DNA of 64,000 bases from Catenaria anguillulae PL171 (lineage: Eukaryota; Blastocladiomycota; Blastocladiomycetes; Blastocladiales; Catenariaceae): contig MCFL01000015.1 in NCBI GenBank assembly GCA_002102555.1, positions 1 through 64,000 on the forward strand. The letters run 5' to 3'. A program made the translations under genes and the position numbers. The stretch's first letter is position 1; every line of letters starts with the position of its first letter. The notes beneath the pieces were generated by a model, which was not told the DNA's origin, did no database searches, and worked only from the letters and a program-made list of their open reading frames with translations. Shown piece after piece: positions 34,521 to 46,557 of this stretch.

Positions 34521-37500
34521 TCACGCCCCGTCGGGCGGATCGTCAGGGGGTTTCGGGTATGTAAGGTAGGTGATTTGTGGTCGCCATACGTGTGTGTCCA
34601 TGAATAAATGTGTCAGAAAGAGATAGTCTCCGCTGACTCTCCATGTCGCTGGTTGGCGGAAGGTAGCGTCATTTGCACAGCAGGAGGCAGGTCGGTCGAG
34701 TTGCTCGAGGCATGTTGGGCACACACCAGCTTGTGTGGGATCTCGCTCTGTGGGCTGTCGCCGTTGAGGATCGTTGCTGGCTCGTTCCTGTTGCGGCAGA
34801 GTTTGTGGGATATTGGCAATCCTCTTGCATCGTTCCTTCCATACGTCCGTGAACAGTATGTTGCTGCAGACAAAGACTGTCGCTGCCGTCCATCTTTTCG
34901 CCATCTGGTAGTGATCTTTATCTTGATTCATTCTGTATAGTTCGGCCATATGGAGGCCAATCTTTTCACGTACTGTAACATTGAGCATACCGCACGCCAG
35001 TTCCTGCAATGGGAGCCATTCAACTCGTTCTAGTGCGAAGAGGGAAAGCGTTGATCCTCTGCCCGACGGTGAGCCTTCCTTGCCACCTAGCTCTGTAATC
35101 TGATCCAGTGTCTCATTGAGTATGTTCCTCCGGCTAAGGTATTCATAGAACGACCACCGCAGCTTTGGCGCTATTGGCGGCCCGCCCATCTGTTCGTTGA
35201 TTTCACATTCCAGCGCATGCTCAATGTCGTCGAAGACTTGTCTTCCGTGTTGTAGGCAGACTGGGCAGTACGGTGAGCTCGTGCCATAGAAACGGTGCTT
35301 GTGCTCTGCCGTGGGAAGGAGGCTGCTCACGACCTTGAGGACAAATCGGCGTTTGGCATCCAGCTCATATGATGTGAGGCGAGAGTTTTTGGCAAAGGAC
35401 CGTTTGCCGTGGTAGTGATAGGCAAAGAGATCGATGTCGATAGCCTCTCCAGCATAGCCGAGCTTGAGCTTGGGCGGCAACGTGGTGCGCCATCGGTGTT
35501 GGGTCACGAGATTGATGAGCCGGGACGGGTCTAAGGACATGGGAATGCCGCGGAACAGCACCGTTGGTATATCTAGTGTTTTAAGGAGTGCTGGAGACAA
35601 TATGACACGCGGTGAGTCCGCATCGAATTGGCCGGCGCACTTGTCTGCGATCTCGTTGTGTAGCTCGCCGCTGTGGCCGCGGACCCACTCGAGGGTCAGT
35701 GTTAGTTCCTTTAATGCAACCAAAGAGCGAATAGTCGCCCACTCACGCGGGCATGAAGAGCGCAGGGCGTAACGTGCTGTCCGCGGGTTTAGCATCGTTC
35801 GTGACGCGTTGACGACGGCCTGGTTATCGAGCCAGACGCGGAGCTGCTGGCCCTTTGGGCACGCTGCGACGGCGGCCATGACTCCGAGGAGTTCTGCGTA
35901 GTAACTGGACATGTCGCCACAAGGTACACGGCCTGAGATGGCGAGGATAGGTCGCCTCAACGCATCTCCGAGGACACTGACGTTGGGAAAGATTACTGAG
36001 AAACCACCCACGCCGGGGATCTGGTTCTCGAGAGTACGTTCGCCGGGGAGGTTCGAGCCGTACATGGTGCGGTGCTGTGAGCGGTACGTGGGGTGGCGCA
36101 GCGAGCCGTCCGACCACGCCTCAATTAGCCCGCCCCGGCTGTTGGGAGTGAAGCAGTCAATGTCGTCAAGCGAGGGTCCAAGCGGGTCGCCCAGTGTGAC
36201 AGTGTCGTTTACCATTGCTGGGTTGTGGAACGCGAGGTTTTCAAAGATGGCCGCTGCGTTCAAGACGAGGTTGTCATCCATAATCAAACTCAACGAGAGT
36301 CGGGGCGGGTCTGGCGGTGGTTCTGTCAGCGCGCCATGGGCAGCGAGGGTGCGGTCACCACACAGTCCTCCGAGCAGGTCGGCGGCCAGGAGCGGTCCCG
36401 TGCTGTCTGTTTCCACAGTCGTGTTACAGAGTGTCTTGCGCACGGTTGAATTCCAACTCCGAATGTTCATAACGTTTCCATTTTCACCTGCTTTCGCAGA
36501 CGCACACCGATGGATGTTAACCCAAAACTCGCAGACGTTGCCGCAGCCTGGGAGGCAGCCTGAGCACTGCTCGTAGATTGCTTTGTGTCCTCGTGTGCGG
36601 CTGTATTTGACATGACGGATCCGGAGTAATGGAGAGTTTCTGTTGCGCCCAACGCCATAACCAGATATCACACCGAGGTACGGCTCGCTCGTCTCAGTGT
36701 CGAGTTGCCATGGTGGATGGAATGCGACGATTCCGCCAGCTAACTTGAGGTCCGTTGGTAAACGGTTGAGGTCCGGGTGGTCGTTCACATCGCAGCATGT
36801 GATGGCGTCAGTACAATAGTCAAGGTCAATGTCAGGTCTGAGGGTTTCAACGTCCCCGGCAATCCAGGTGAGAGGGGAGGGCGGATGAGAAGCCTTGATG
36901 GCTCGGACGAGATTGCCGTACCAATCCGGGGAGAGGCTCTTGCGTTTCAATCGAGGGAAGATTGTTGTGCGAACCGCGTCCCAACTCATAAACTGGCAGT
37001 CCGAGTCAAGTAACTGCGAAACGTAGAGCAGGCCATGTCGCGCCATCAGCACAGCGTTTTCCTGTATCATGGGCCATGGGACACATTCAATGATTGATGG
37101 GTTGGTCGGGTCGCACGGCGGGGCAATGTCAGCATACTCATAAGTGAGGTGATACCTGCGGAGCAATGGGATTGCTTCGCCAAGCCAATTATGGGACACT
37201 TTGACTGAGCAGGTCGATGCCGTGAGATGGAAGGGAAACACGGGCGAGCCAATCTTGTGTTGAAGCGCAGCGATAGACACGCGCCAAGCGTCGCCCAGCA
37301 CGCCGCCATCAGTCATGCCGATGGCCATCTCGACCGCGAGTTGTCGGGCGAGCCGTGGTGCTAGTTCATCTATGCCACCAATGTCATGAGAGTGTATGAG
37401 CACTGAGGGTGTTCCGCGCATGAGCCTCATCTTCCTACGCCAAATGGCTCTGATCTTTGCATCAATTTGTACCATTAATGACAAGGGTGGTATATAGTTT

Positions 37501-40422
37501 TTGCACCGATACAGAAACTGGGGGATGATGACATTATTGATAATGTAGGCAAACGTATCTGAGGTCATGCGTTTGCTATCCAGGAGCGGTAGGTTGTGGT
37601 CAAAGATGTCCATGATCGCCTTGTGCGCGGCCTTGCCGTTGCCTCTTGCCGAGTAGAACACGCCCAAGCTTCGGATGGATTCATCCTTGTCAGCGACTCG
37701 GATCGGAACCGGCATCCGCTCGCCTTGCTGACTTGTAACCGTGACGGTGATGGGCGGCAAGTTCCTCTTGGGTGGATGATTGACGGCCATGACGGTGGAC
37801 TTGGACGGATTCGACTTGATGCAGTGCAGGTGGTTGAACTCGCTGACCAAGTCGGCGGCCTTTTGTAGGTCTTCTGGGAGATGACGCAAAGATCGTGAGG
37901 TCGTCAACAAATGCTTTCCCGTGGAGGACAAGGCGGTGTACAACTCGTGGACGAGGGTCGTTGCCGCAGGGGGGAGACGGAGGTGACAGGGAGACGTCAG
38001 CCCCAGCCGTGTGTCTATCAAGGAGACAGATGAGCGGGTCGTAGAAGATGTTCCACATGATGGGTGATTCCACGGCGCCCTGGGGCACGCCTCGTCCAAT
38101 GTCAAATGGATCTGTTGGGCCGTATGCGGTGATGATGCTGGCAGTGCGGTTGCGGAGGATGCCGTCAACATAGAAACGAATGGCCGGCTCGGGGAGGGCA
38201 ATCCGGCGGAGGGAGCGCTCGAGGGAAGCAAAGGGGATAGTGTCGAATGCCTTGGATTTGTCCTCGTGGAGAATATAGAGCGGTTTGCCCGTGACGTTGG
38301 CTGACGCGATGGCGGCGTTGGTGCACGCGATGACGGTATCGGTGGACGTGCCAGGGAGGACAGAGGTGTTGGCGCCCTTGAGGATAGAGTGCTCTTGGAT
38401 GGTGGTCGTGAGCCGCTCCGTAAAGAAGCTCATCGTGAGTTTGAAGGCGACCTCGAGTAGTGCAATGGGTCGGGCATCCTTGGTGATGTCGCCGCCAAAG
38501 GGTTTGTCGGTCTTGGGTGTGCAGTAGATGTTGGCGTGTTTCCAGTGCTGGGGCAGTTGGCGCTCGGTGAAACATTGGCGAATGATGCAGGTGAGGGCCA
38601 AGGCTGCGCCGTCGCCAGCATGTTTCCAGAGTAGGCCAGAGATACCGGACGGGCCGCTCGCTTTCTTGAGGTTGAGCTGCTGGATTTTTTGCGTGACGTC
38701 GGCGTGCGTGGGTGGGTCGAGAATGCCGGCGAATGCCTCCTCGTGGGGACCGGGCTCGTATTCCTGTCGCATGGCGTCACTTGCGTTGGCGTCGAAATCT
38801 GGCACGCCCTTGTCACCGAACTGGTCATTGGCTTGCGCACGTATTCCGCCGAGGACGTCGTCGGGGAGGACTGAGGGTTTTCGGTGGCCGTCGCGCTCGA
38901 CATGGACCCAGTTGATGTTGAGCGGGACTCGAGGCTTGTTGAGGATGCGTGGGAGGAGGCTACGCAGATTGTGCTGGAAGAGGTGAGTGTGCTTTTGAAG
39001 GTATTTGTCGACACGATCGCGGGTAGACTCGTCTTCGTATCTGTGAAATGCGGTTTGGTGGAAGCGGGCAGCAATGAGCGCCATGTTCGCGGCGGATAGG
39101 GGCGTGATTGCTCGGTCAATGTCAGCATTTTTCCTCCACGATGGCAGAACCGATTCGTGGCAGAGGTCGGAGATTTTGGAAATGACGTCAGTCCGCCGGA
39201 TGAATGGACCAGAGCGGGAGAAGTCTTCGGCAAGTGCGCAGAGTCGTACCACTCGGGAGAGGAAGGGGTGCGCTTCGGGAGGTGGCGGTGGTTTCGCTCC
39301 TCCCTTCTTGACTTTGGGGAGGTGATCCAGGGCCGACGACAGCATGATCTTTTCCACACGGCGGCAACGTTCGTTGATGTCGAGACCCGTGTCGTTGTTG
39401 AGGAGCTCGGCATTGTCCGGCTGTCGGAATTTGGCCTCGACTGCGTGTTGGTAGTGGGTGAGCTGCTCAGATTTGCCTGGTTCCGGTTCCGTGATCACGA
39501 TTCGCTGACTGCGCTGCTTGCCATCGCGGAGGGCGTCAACGAGGCTCGGGTCAGTGATGGGCGTAAGGTCGAAGGAAGCCGAGACGGCGGCGTGGTCGAG
39601 GTTGTAGGGCCAGGACGGTTTGACGGTGAGTGTGCCTGTGTTGTAGGGCACGAGATTTGGCGATGTGTAGAGGTAGTCGATGCGGCTGACAGGCTTCATG
39701 ACGCCGTCACGAGAGACGAAGAAGGTGGGCGGCGGCTGCTCGTCGTGCTCGAGGGCGTGCTCGAGGGCAATGTCTCGCATGTCATAGTGCTCGAGGAGCG
39801 GGAAAAGGTCTGACTCGGGTGCTTCCAGGGTTGGCGGCACTCGGCCGTCGTATGCTCGGTCACGTGAGGGGTTGTTAACAGCGTTGAAATCGCCGGCGAC
39901 GACAAGAAGGAACTGCTCTTGTTCCCATTGCTCGAGGATGGCGCGCAGCACGGTAAGAATGTCTTCGCGGGTCTGAGATATCATGTTGGTGTGAATCCGC
40001 TGCTGGTCGTCGTTCGGCCAGTAGATGCCGACTATGACAATGTCATGGAGTAGGTTTGCAGACCGGTTGAATCGTTTTGCCAGCAGGTATCCAGTCACCT
40101 CCCCCATACTCGACATGTGTTTCTCGGCTGAAATTGGATAGGTTATGCGGAGACCTGACCCATTTGGGCGGAGCGGGTGGTGTGTCGAGACCGACCCTGT
40201 GTGGGCCTGTAGTCCTTCAGTCAGGTCATGCTTGGAATCGGATTTTGTCTCCGTTGTTACATAGAATGTACAGGCGAGAGAGTCTTCCAGCGAGCCTGAC
40301 CTTTTCGCCAAATCCGTGATGACCGCGTCAATGCGGTGGTTGCCAGACCCACGTGTGTTTACAGTGACGAACTGAGGCGAGGTAATCCAGCTGTGTCGGG
40401 ACAACTCTGCTGCATGTAACAT
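34521..40422 (-). pseudogene. Retrotransposon ORF2: endonuclease, reverse transcriptase, RNase H (frameshifted)
   Basis: From the ATG at 40422 the protein starts with an apurinic-like endonuclease (VVAGDFNAVNNPSRDRAYDG; SRIDYLYTSPNL; NLDHAAVSASF). The reverse transcriptase follows with KKASGPSGISGLLWKH, DKSKAFDTIPF, GRGVPQGAVESPIMWN and the catalytic FVDDLTIF. Just after that motif, near 37880-37895, the frame shifts by one base and the polymerase continues in the other frame (HLPEDLQKAADLVSEFNHLH). Downstream lie an RNase H domain (EAWSDGSL; SYYAELLGVMAAV; VWLDNQAVV; WVRGHSGELHNEIADKC) and a zinc-knuckle-like YCPVCLQHGRQVFDDIEHAL followed by EC. The intact product would be about 1,970 residues. 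As sequenced this copy should be inactive unless the shift is a sequencing error. Length and order match fungal Tad-like ORF2. Confidence 0.9.
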
Positions 40423-40615
40423 GTTGAGTACGGCCAAGGTCAAATAAATATATAAGACAAGCGACAGGTGGCAAGATGGGGGCACGTTCACTCGTGCCGG
40501 AAACAATCTCACACGACGGCAAGGAAAACGAGAAAAGAAAATGCAGGTGAGAAGAACGAGACAGAGTAGCAAGAAGACGATACAGGAAGCACGGAAAAAA
40601 GAAACGACACAGCAC

Positions 40616-42880
40616 TCAACAAATTGACGAGCACCTGGTTGCGGGTGTGGTTGTGCCGACCAGGAAACGGCACGCCTCGGTCTCAATCAGTGTCCGCGCC
40701 CTGAGCCGACGCGGTCGTGCTCGGAGTGGACGCGTTAGAGAAGGTGGACGGGAATGAGAAGTTAAGCGGCGGAAGGGGTCCGGAGGACGACAGGACGGTG
40801 ATTGGCGAGCCGACGACCTCGGAGTCGGGGTCTGGAGCCGATGTTCGGCCGGATCTGTCCTCGAGCGCTTGAGGTGGCGTGTCACTGGTGACGACGCGCA
40901 TGACGTTGCGGACGAGGAACTCGGCGGGGCGCTTGTCGGTGCAGCGGCATTGGCTGCACGCTGCTTGCGACGCATCCGGTTGAAGTCTTGGGCCATGCGG
41001 ACTTTTTCGACTGCTTCGGTTGGTCGGGGCGGGGCTGGGGTGCACTGGGGCGACTTGGGCACCCGAATGTGGGCTGCAGCGCCAAGCTTGGCTGCAAGGG
41101 ACTTCGGGCTAATGCTCGACAGAAACGAGCTTGCGTCGGTTTGCGAGGTCAATGTCACGACAACCGTGCCTCGAGTTGGTTGGGAGACAGAGAGGACGTT
41201 TGGTGCTACGTTGCCTGCGAGGGCCACCACCGCCTTGAAGATTTGTGGGTATGACAGACGCGGGTGGACGCTGTCGATCGTCACGAGAGCGAAGCCGGGC
41301 GGGTTGATGAGCCACCACGCAGTGGCAGCGTCGATGCGTACAAATGATTTGTCAACCAACGCGAAGCGCCTGGCAGTGAGCCTTTCCAGGGTGGCTTTGT
41401 TGGGGAGCATGATGACCATGGTGTCGGGGCTGAATCCACGCTCCTCGATCATATTGGCTGAGAAAACCACCGCAAGACCCTCACCGGGGATCGTGTCCGC
41501 CTTTTGCCCGCTCTGGCGAACCATCAAGGTCTTGTTATCGTCGTCCGGCACCGTAGATAATAAGAAGGTTAGCATGGCCGAGTCAAACCGGCGTCCGTGG
41601 AGCGTCGTCACCACCATAGAGTGTGCATCGTGCCAGTCTTCGATCGTTGGCCACGCAAGTGTAATGAGGTTGACTACGGTCGGACAGTCTACACCCTCAA
41701 GCTTTTCCAGCACACCACCCGTAAACGAGATCTCGGTGGAGACGGCAAGGTCACGGTCGGCCATGGTCTCGAAGTCGAGGACGACAACACGCGAGCCGTT
41801 CGTGTCCGTTGTGTCGTGCATATCGGGCGGAGTCACGTCTTTGAGGACGACGGTCGAGGTCAGAGCCGCTTGGATGATGGCTTGGACCTGAAGGAAGTTG
41901 GAGGCCGCTCCGGAAACGATCAGGTGATGAATGGTCTTTGCGGGTATGTACGCGAGACAGGTCTCGAGTTGAACGGTTGTGGTATCGTCCATGTCGATAT
42001 CGGTCATGTTGGTGTCAGGAGGCAGGTTCTTTGGCGGCCGCGGGGGGTGGAGGTCAATAGCTAGAGTGGAGAGGGGGGCGGGTTGACAGTCGACTGAAGT
42101 TCTTCTGCATTCATCGATTCGCGGCGGTGCTGTCTTTATAGGCGGGTGCTGTGAGCGCAAGAGGCATGAGACGAATGCGAGATCGTGGGAATTGTCACGT
42201 GAGCACGCAGCTGATGTTTCTTCACTCAAGAACGACTCATGGTGGATCGGGCACTGGGCTTGGGAACTGTCACGAGGCTCACCATCGTGCAGCGTGGGAA
42301 GGACGATCATCTGGAGCAGGCGTTTACAAGTCAGAGAGTCTCTGCGGTGAGGTCCAGTGGTCCGATCACTTGCACCTGTTGATGTAAGGCGGCACGTCAC
42401 GGTTGGCTCGCTCCTGCCAGAGCCGGGACGGATCACGTTCTCATTTTTATCAGGGGGTTTAACGGTTCCGCTTACGTACTTCGTGTCTTCTATCGGGCGC
42501 CGTCGTGCAATGGCAACACTCCGCGGGGGTGCTGTTTCAGTGTGACTCTGAAGCTCGGAGTTTGCGCCTTCAGGGCGACTTAGGGTTGCGCCTTCAGGGC
42601 GACTTGGGATTGCGCCTTCAGGGCGACTTGGGATTGCGCCTTCAGGGCGACTTGGGATTGCGCCTTCAGGGCGACTTGGGATTGCGCCTTCAGGGCGACT
42701 TAGGGTTGCGCCTTCAGGGCGACTTAGGGTTGCGCCTTCAGGGCGACTTGGGATTGCGCCTTCAGGGCGACTTGGGATTGCGCCTTCAGGGCGACTTGGG
42801 AATGTGTTCGAGCCGCGCAGGGTCGAGGCAGTAGAGTCACACAGGCGGGGCCAGGTTGGGGAGGGAGTAGGATTGCTCAT
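40616..42880 (-). CDS. Retrotransposon ORF1
   Basis: The true start is probably the ATG at 42880 (MSNPTPSPTWPRLCDS), although the open frame extends further back into MTAP in a wrong frame. Ten octapeptide repeats RPEGAIPS/RPEGATLS follow. The middle contains a folded-looking region (VQLETCLAYIPAKTIHHLIV, then WPTIEDWHDAHSMVVTTLHG and later FSPDTMVIMLPNKATLERL). No CCHC zinc knuckle is visible. Near 40930 coding character seems to pass to another frame (RPAEFLVRNVMRVVTSDT, ending at 40683), so ORF1 may also carry a one-base shift. Such proteins bind element RNA; that role is inferred from position. Confidence 0.75.
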   Translation of the reverse strand: MSNPTPSPTWPRLCDSTASTLRGSNTFPSRPEGAIPSRPEGAIPSRPEGATLSRPEGATLSRPEGAIPSRPEGAIPSRPEGAIPSRPEGAIPSRPEGATLSRPEGANSELQSHTETAPPRSVAIARRRPIEDTKYVSGTVKPPDKNENVIRPGSGRSEPTVTCRLTSTGASDRTTGPHRRDSLTCKRLLQMIVLPTLHDGEPRDSSQAQCPIHHESFLSEETSAACSRDNSHDLAFVSCLLRSQHPPIKTAPPRIDECRRTSVDCQPAPLSTLAIDLHPPRPPKNLPPDTNMTDIDMDDTTTVQLETCLAYIPAKTIHHLIVSGAASNFLQVQAIIQAALTSTVVLKDVTPPDMHDTTDTNGSRVVVLDFETMADRDLAVSTEISFTGGVLEKLEGVDCPTVVNLITLAWPTIEDWHDAHSMVVTTLHGRRFDSAMLTFLLSTVPDDDNKTLMVRQSGQKADTIPGEGLAVVFSANMIEERGFSPDTMVIMLPNKATLERLTARRFALVDKSFVRIDAATAWWLINPPGFALVTIDSVHPRLSYPQIFKAVVALAGNVAPNVLSVSQPTRGTVVVTLTSQTDASSFLSSISPKSLAAKLGAAAHIRVPKSPQCTPAPPRPTEAVEKVRMAQDFNRMRRKQRAANAAAPTSAPPSSSSATSCASSPVTRHLKRSRTDPAEHRLQTPTPRSSARQSPSCRPPDPFRRLTSHSRPPSLTRPLRARPRRLRARTLIETEACRFLVGTTTPATRCSSIC
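42564..42803 (-). repeat. Ten 24-bp tandem repeats in ORF1
   Basis: Ten head-to-tail 24-bp units start at 42564 and end at 42803, nearly identical (variants GGGATT and AGGGTT). On the minus strand each codes for RPEGA plus IPS or TLS. There are no spacers, so this is not a CRISPR array. Confidence 0.95.
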
Positions 42881-42923
42881 AGTGTGGGCGCTACTATAGT
42901 ATATTCTGTGGCGTTGTGTGTCA

Positions 42924-42940
42924 CAACCAGAATATTTACG
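42924..42940. repeat. Target-site duplication, right copy
   Basis: Seventeen bases identical to 34304-34320, abutting the 5' end of the retrotransposon. Confidence 0.95.
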
Positions 42941-42995
42941 TAGCACGCTCACTTCGAAACAAGGAAAAGGACACATGGATGCAAACAACGCAAGC

Positions 42996-44004
42996 TTAGA
43001 CAGTGTACTTGTACTGGGGCAAAATGTACTTGATACGCTCGGCGGCCTCGGCCGTGACCTTTTCGGGCGCACTTTGCACGGCAATCTTTGCGGCTCCCTC
43101 AACGCCGGCAAAGAAGTCCTTACCGCGGAACTGTGCCGTGTTGACGGCACGCTCGAGGTCGGGGAAGAAAGCCTCACAAAGGCGCTTGGCATTGTTCTTG
43201 TTGCCCTCCATGGTGCCCATGACCGTGGTGACATCCACAGCGGCCTCATGTGGCCTCCAGCAATCGTAATCCGTGACCATGCACACCATTTGGTAAGCGA
43301 TTTCGGCCTCGCGAGCAAGCTTGGCTTCGGGAATCACCGACATGTTGATCACGTCGCAGTTGGCCATGCGGTAAAAGTGCGACTCGGCACGGGTCGAGAA
43401 GGCGGGGCCTTCCATGCACACGAGCGTGCGGTTGCGGTGGACGCGCGAGTCGACGAGGGCGTCGGCGTGGTCGGCAATCAATTCGGCAAGTGGCTCGTGG
43501 AACGGGTCGGCAAAGCCAACATGCCCGACAATGCCGTCTTCAAAGAAGGAAGACGGGCGGATGCCCTTGGTGCGGTCAAAGATTTGCGTTGGGAGGACAA
43601 ATTGGCCGGGGACAAGCTCTTCGCGCAGACTGCCTGTGAAATGCGAATGTGGAAAGGCGTGATCCGTGAGTGAGTGGGTTGCTAGAGCGGTGGCGCCAAA
43701 ATAGGAGAGTGCACGCACCGACGGCCGAGAAGGCAACAATGGCGCGGACACCGAGGTGCTTGAGGGCAGCAATGTTGGCGCGGGCGGGCACCTCGCTGGG
43801 CGTGAGGGCGTGGCCCTTGCCGTGGCGAGGCAAAAAGGCGACCTTCGTGCCCTCCTTGGTTTGGCAGATGGTGATCTTGTCAGACGGGTGGCCCCATGGG
43901 GTGAGCGGGTACACCTCGCCGAGAACCTGCAAGTTGTCGAGGGCGTACAGGCCCGAGCCGCCGATAATGCCAATCTTGACGTCGGTGTAGGTGGTGGTGG
44001 ACAT
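42996..44004 (-). CDS. MEU1: 5'-methylthioadenosine phosphorylase
   Basis: The enzyme phosphorolyses methylthioadenosine, a by-product of polyamine synthesis, to adenine and methylthioribose-1-phosphate for methionine salvage. Exons 44004-43719 and 43633-42996 (85-nt intron, donor GTGCGT) give 307 residues. Family motifs seen are [10 protein letters not shown] near the N-terminus, [20 protein letters not shown], the intron-spanning [19 protein letters not shown], the FDRT segment, [12 protein letters not shown] and [20 protein letters not shown]. Length matches MTAP-type (not bacterial MTAN) enzymes. The MEU1 symbol follows yeast. The retrotransposon inserted in its 3' flank, same strand. Confidence 0.93.
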
Positions 44005-45257
44005 GGTGATGGTTCTTGGAAAAAGATGGTCGATGGATTGAATACAGAGCGTGAGCTTCTTGGTGATGATGACATGCAGAGAGAGTAGAGGATGGCCGCG
44101 GGAGGTGTGGGAGCTTTATACCTTTGGTGGACAGGAACAAGCAGTAAAGAGTGTTGCACATGCGTACGACAAATCCAATGGATGGCGGGAGAAGGGGAGA
44201 GGGTCGATAGAGTTGGCCCGCCTCATGATGGAAGGCACGGCTGAGCACTCGGTTTGTTGTGGTTGAGCTTGATCGATGTGACGACGTTGACGTTGACCAA
44301 TCGTGAGTGCATGTCTCGCGTCTCTCACGTCTGCCACCCTCCCCCAGCCTCGGCAGGTGTGCAGTCGAAAACTCAATGCTAGCATTTAGAGGACAAGCCC
44401 CATGTTTCTTCAAATATGTCTTTGCTCTCTCCTTCAGACCCTTCCAGATTTAATTGATCGATCCAGAACCTAAATGCTTCGGTTGTGTTGGATTGGACGG
44501 GACTGGCTTGAGCGCCCAAGCCATTTCTTCGGTTTCGTCAAGCTGGAAGGATGCATCCTTCGGCATATACGCCGAAGGGCGGCGAAGGCGAGGCAGACCA
44601 TGGAGCGCCGGCTGCCGACTGCCCAGAGACAGCACGTACAAATGCCACTGCTGAGCGATGCAATTGGCGGTCCTCGACAGCTTCAGCTTACTTCCAAGAA
44701 GCGTGCTGTTGGGAGGAGGAGGTCTACGACCCTAGGTAGTAGTAGTGGGGGCGAGATGGGAAGGTCCTTGCTGCTGTTGCCTGCCGGCGGTGCGGGATGA
44801 ACTGCCAATGGCTGTGTCAATATTTGACATCGAGTCGCACTGGCTCGGATGGATGAGGACGCCCATGCTTCGAGGACGATGACTGTATCAGGGCGAGGCA
44901 TGGCGGTCCAATGAGCGGGCGAGTGACTCCCTCCCTGCTACAAAAGATCCAGCATCGACCCCAATACTGGGAATGCTGTGTAAAGGTGTTTTCAAGCCAA
45001 GAGGGGTTGGGAGTGAATCATCGTTTCATCGCAGATTCTTCGTGGTGCATATGCATACCCATGATCGACTCACTCATGTTGGTTCATCAACGAAACCACT
45101 TATAAAGCATCCACCCGAAAGCCATGCATGCTACACCTTCACTATCACCACTCTCGGCACTTGAGTAGCTCGACCCGATCCCGCTGACGCCAGCCTCATC
45201 GTCACCGTGCCCTCAAGCAGCACATTCCGCCGCCTTAATTCACTGCTCTGCAACATC
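44005..45257. other. Divergent intergenic region between MTAP and RAD52
   Basis: About 1.25 kb with short frames that lack coding character. It must include both promoters. I recognise no RNA gene or repeat. Confidence 0.4.
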
Positions 45258-46517
45258 ATGATCGGCCATCAAGAGCTCACGCACCTGTCAACAACAGTCG
45301 GGATCCCGTCCGCCTTCAACACGCAATCGCCGGCGTTCCCTCTGCAGCAACAACATCCACAGCAGCCCGCTACCTTTGGCCATGTCCCCTACACGTACGA
45401 CGAGCGCGAGCGCATGGCCGATGCGCTTGCGCGCAAGTTGCCGCCAGATTGCATTTCCCAACGTTCAGGTGGAGCGGGTACGTATTTCTCTCTTTGCGAG
45501 CATGTCCTTCTCGCGCGGATCCATGGCTTGACTCACAAGTGAGTCACGATGGCCGCCCACAGCTGGCCAAGTCAAGTACATTGAAGGATGGCGGGCGATC
45601 GAGTTGGCGAACGAAATCTTTGGCTTCAACGGATGGTCCATGTCTGTGCTCAACAACTCGATTGACTTTGTTCGTTTATCCTGGTTTGTCTTTGCTCAGT
45701 GTTGATGCTTCCATGTACTCACCTCGATACCCTTGCCCCCAACAGCTCGACAATGTCGGCCCTGGTCCAAACGATCCACGATGGACGGTCGGTGTGACAT
45801 GCACAGTTCGAATCACGCTGCGTGATGGATCATTCCGCGAGGATGTCGGATACGGTATCGGCGACAACTTTCGAACCAAAGGCCAGGCTCTTGAGAAGGT
45901 TTGTCACATTGTTTTCACGTGCCGGATCATGGCTAACATACAACCCGTGCGCGTGGCGATAAATTCGTTATGTAGACACGCAAAGAGGCAACAACAGATG
46001 CACTCAAACGCACGTTACGCCTGTTTGGCAACTCGCTCGGCAACTGTCTGCACGACAAGGACTTTTTGCGGCAAGTCAATACCATGCCTGTGCAGCGGAA
46101 AACCCTGTCGACCGAAGACATTTATCGGAAAGGATCCATGATGCAGCAGCCAAATTGTACATTCTTGACTTCTCTCAATTGAAGTTGCTCTAGTTGCGTG
46201 ACTGATCGCAATGTACCTCGCAGCCCAAACACCAACGGGTCAAAATGGAAACCCAAGCGGATACCACAATGGACCCAACCAATCCCCACTCAATTCCCCA
46301 CTCAACGTGCCGACCAACTTTGCTCCCCCAAATGGACACGGCCACGGGTCAGCCCACAGCGGACCTGCAGCTCCTGGCCCGTTTTCGGGCATTTACCCAA
46401 ACAATACCAGCAACTCGTCCTCGTCATCCGTCAGTGGTGCGCCGCCACCCAACGCATCGTCGCACGCAAGCGGTCCTGGTCGCATGGGCCCACCTCCCGT
46501 CCCACAGCAGCAGCAGC

Positions 46518-46557
<40 letters not shown>

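Larger units (their letters stand above)
34304..42940 (-). mobile_element. Full-length non-LTR retrotransposon with 17-bp target-site duplication
   Basis: The element occupies about 34321-42923, reading on the minus strand. Its 5' end is near 42923, 43 bases before the ORF1 start, and its 3' end is a 16-base poly(A), seen as T at 34321-34336. The same 17 bases (ACAACCAGAATATTTAC) flank it directly at 34304-34320 and 42924-42940, the hallmark of target-primed reverse transcription. It encodes ORF1, and ORF2 with endonuclease, reverse transcriptase and RNase H. This layout fits the Tad/I-like group of LINEs known in fungi; the clade is inferred from domain order only. It sits between the 3' ends of the lectin gene and MTAP, 56 bp from the MTAP stop. 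Confidence 0.93.

Noticed and set aside
40869-42064. Plus-strand open frames over the retrotransposon ORF1
   Set aside because: Shadows of the minus-strand ORF1, which has the better coding character and fits the element's orientation.
42564-42803. CRISPR-like array
   Set aside because: The 24-bp units abut with no spacers and lie in a coding frame of a eukaryotic retrotransposon.
43003-43318. Apparent extension of ORF1 upstream into MTAP (start at 43318)
   Set aside because: The extension reads MTAP in a wrong frame and crosses the element boundary at 42923-42940.
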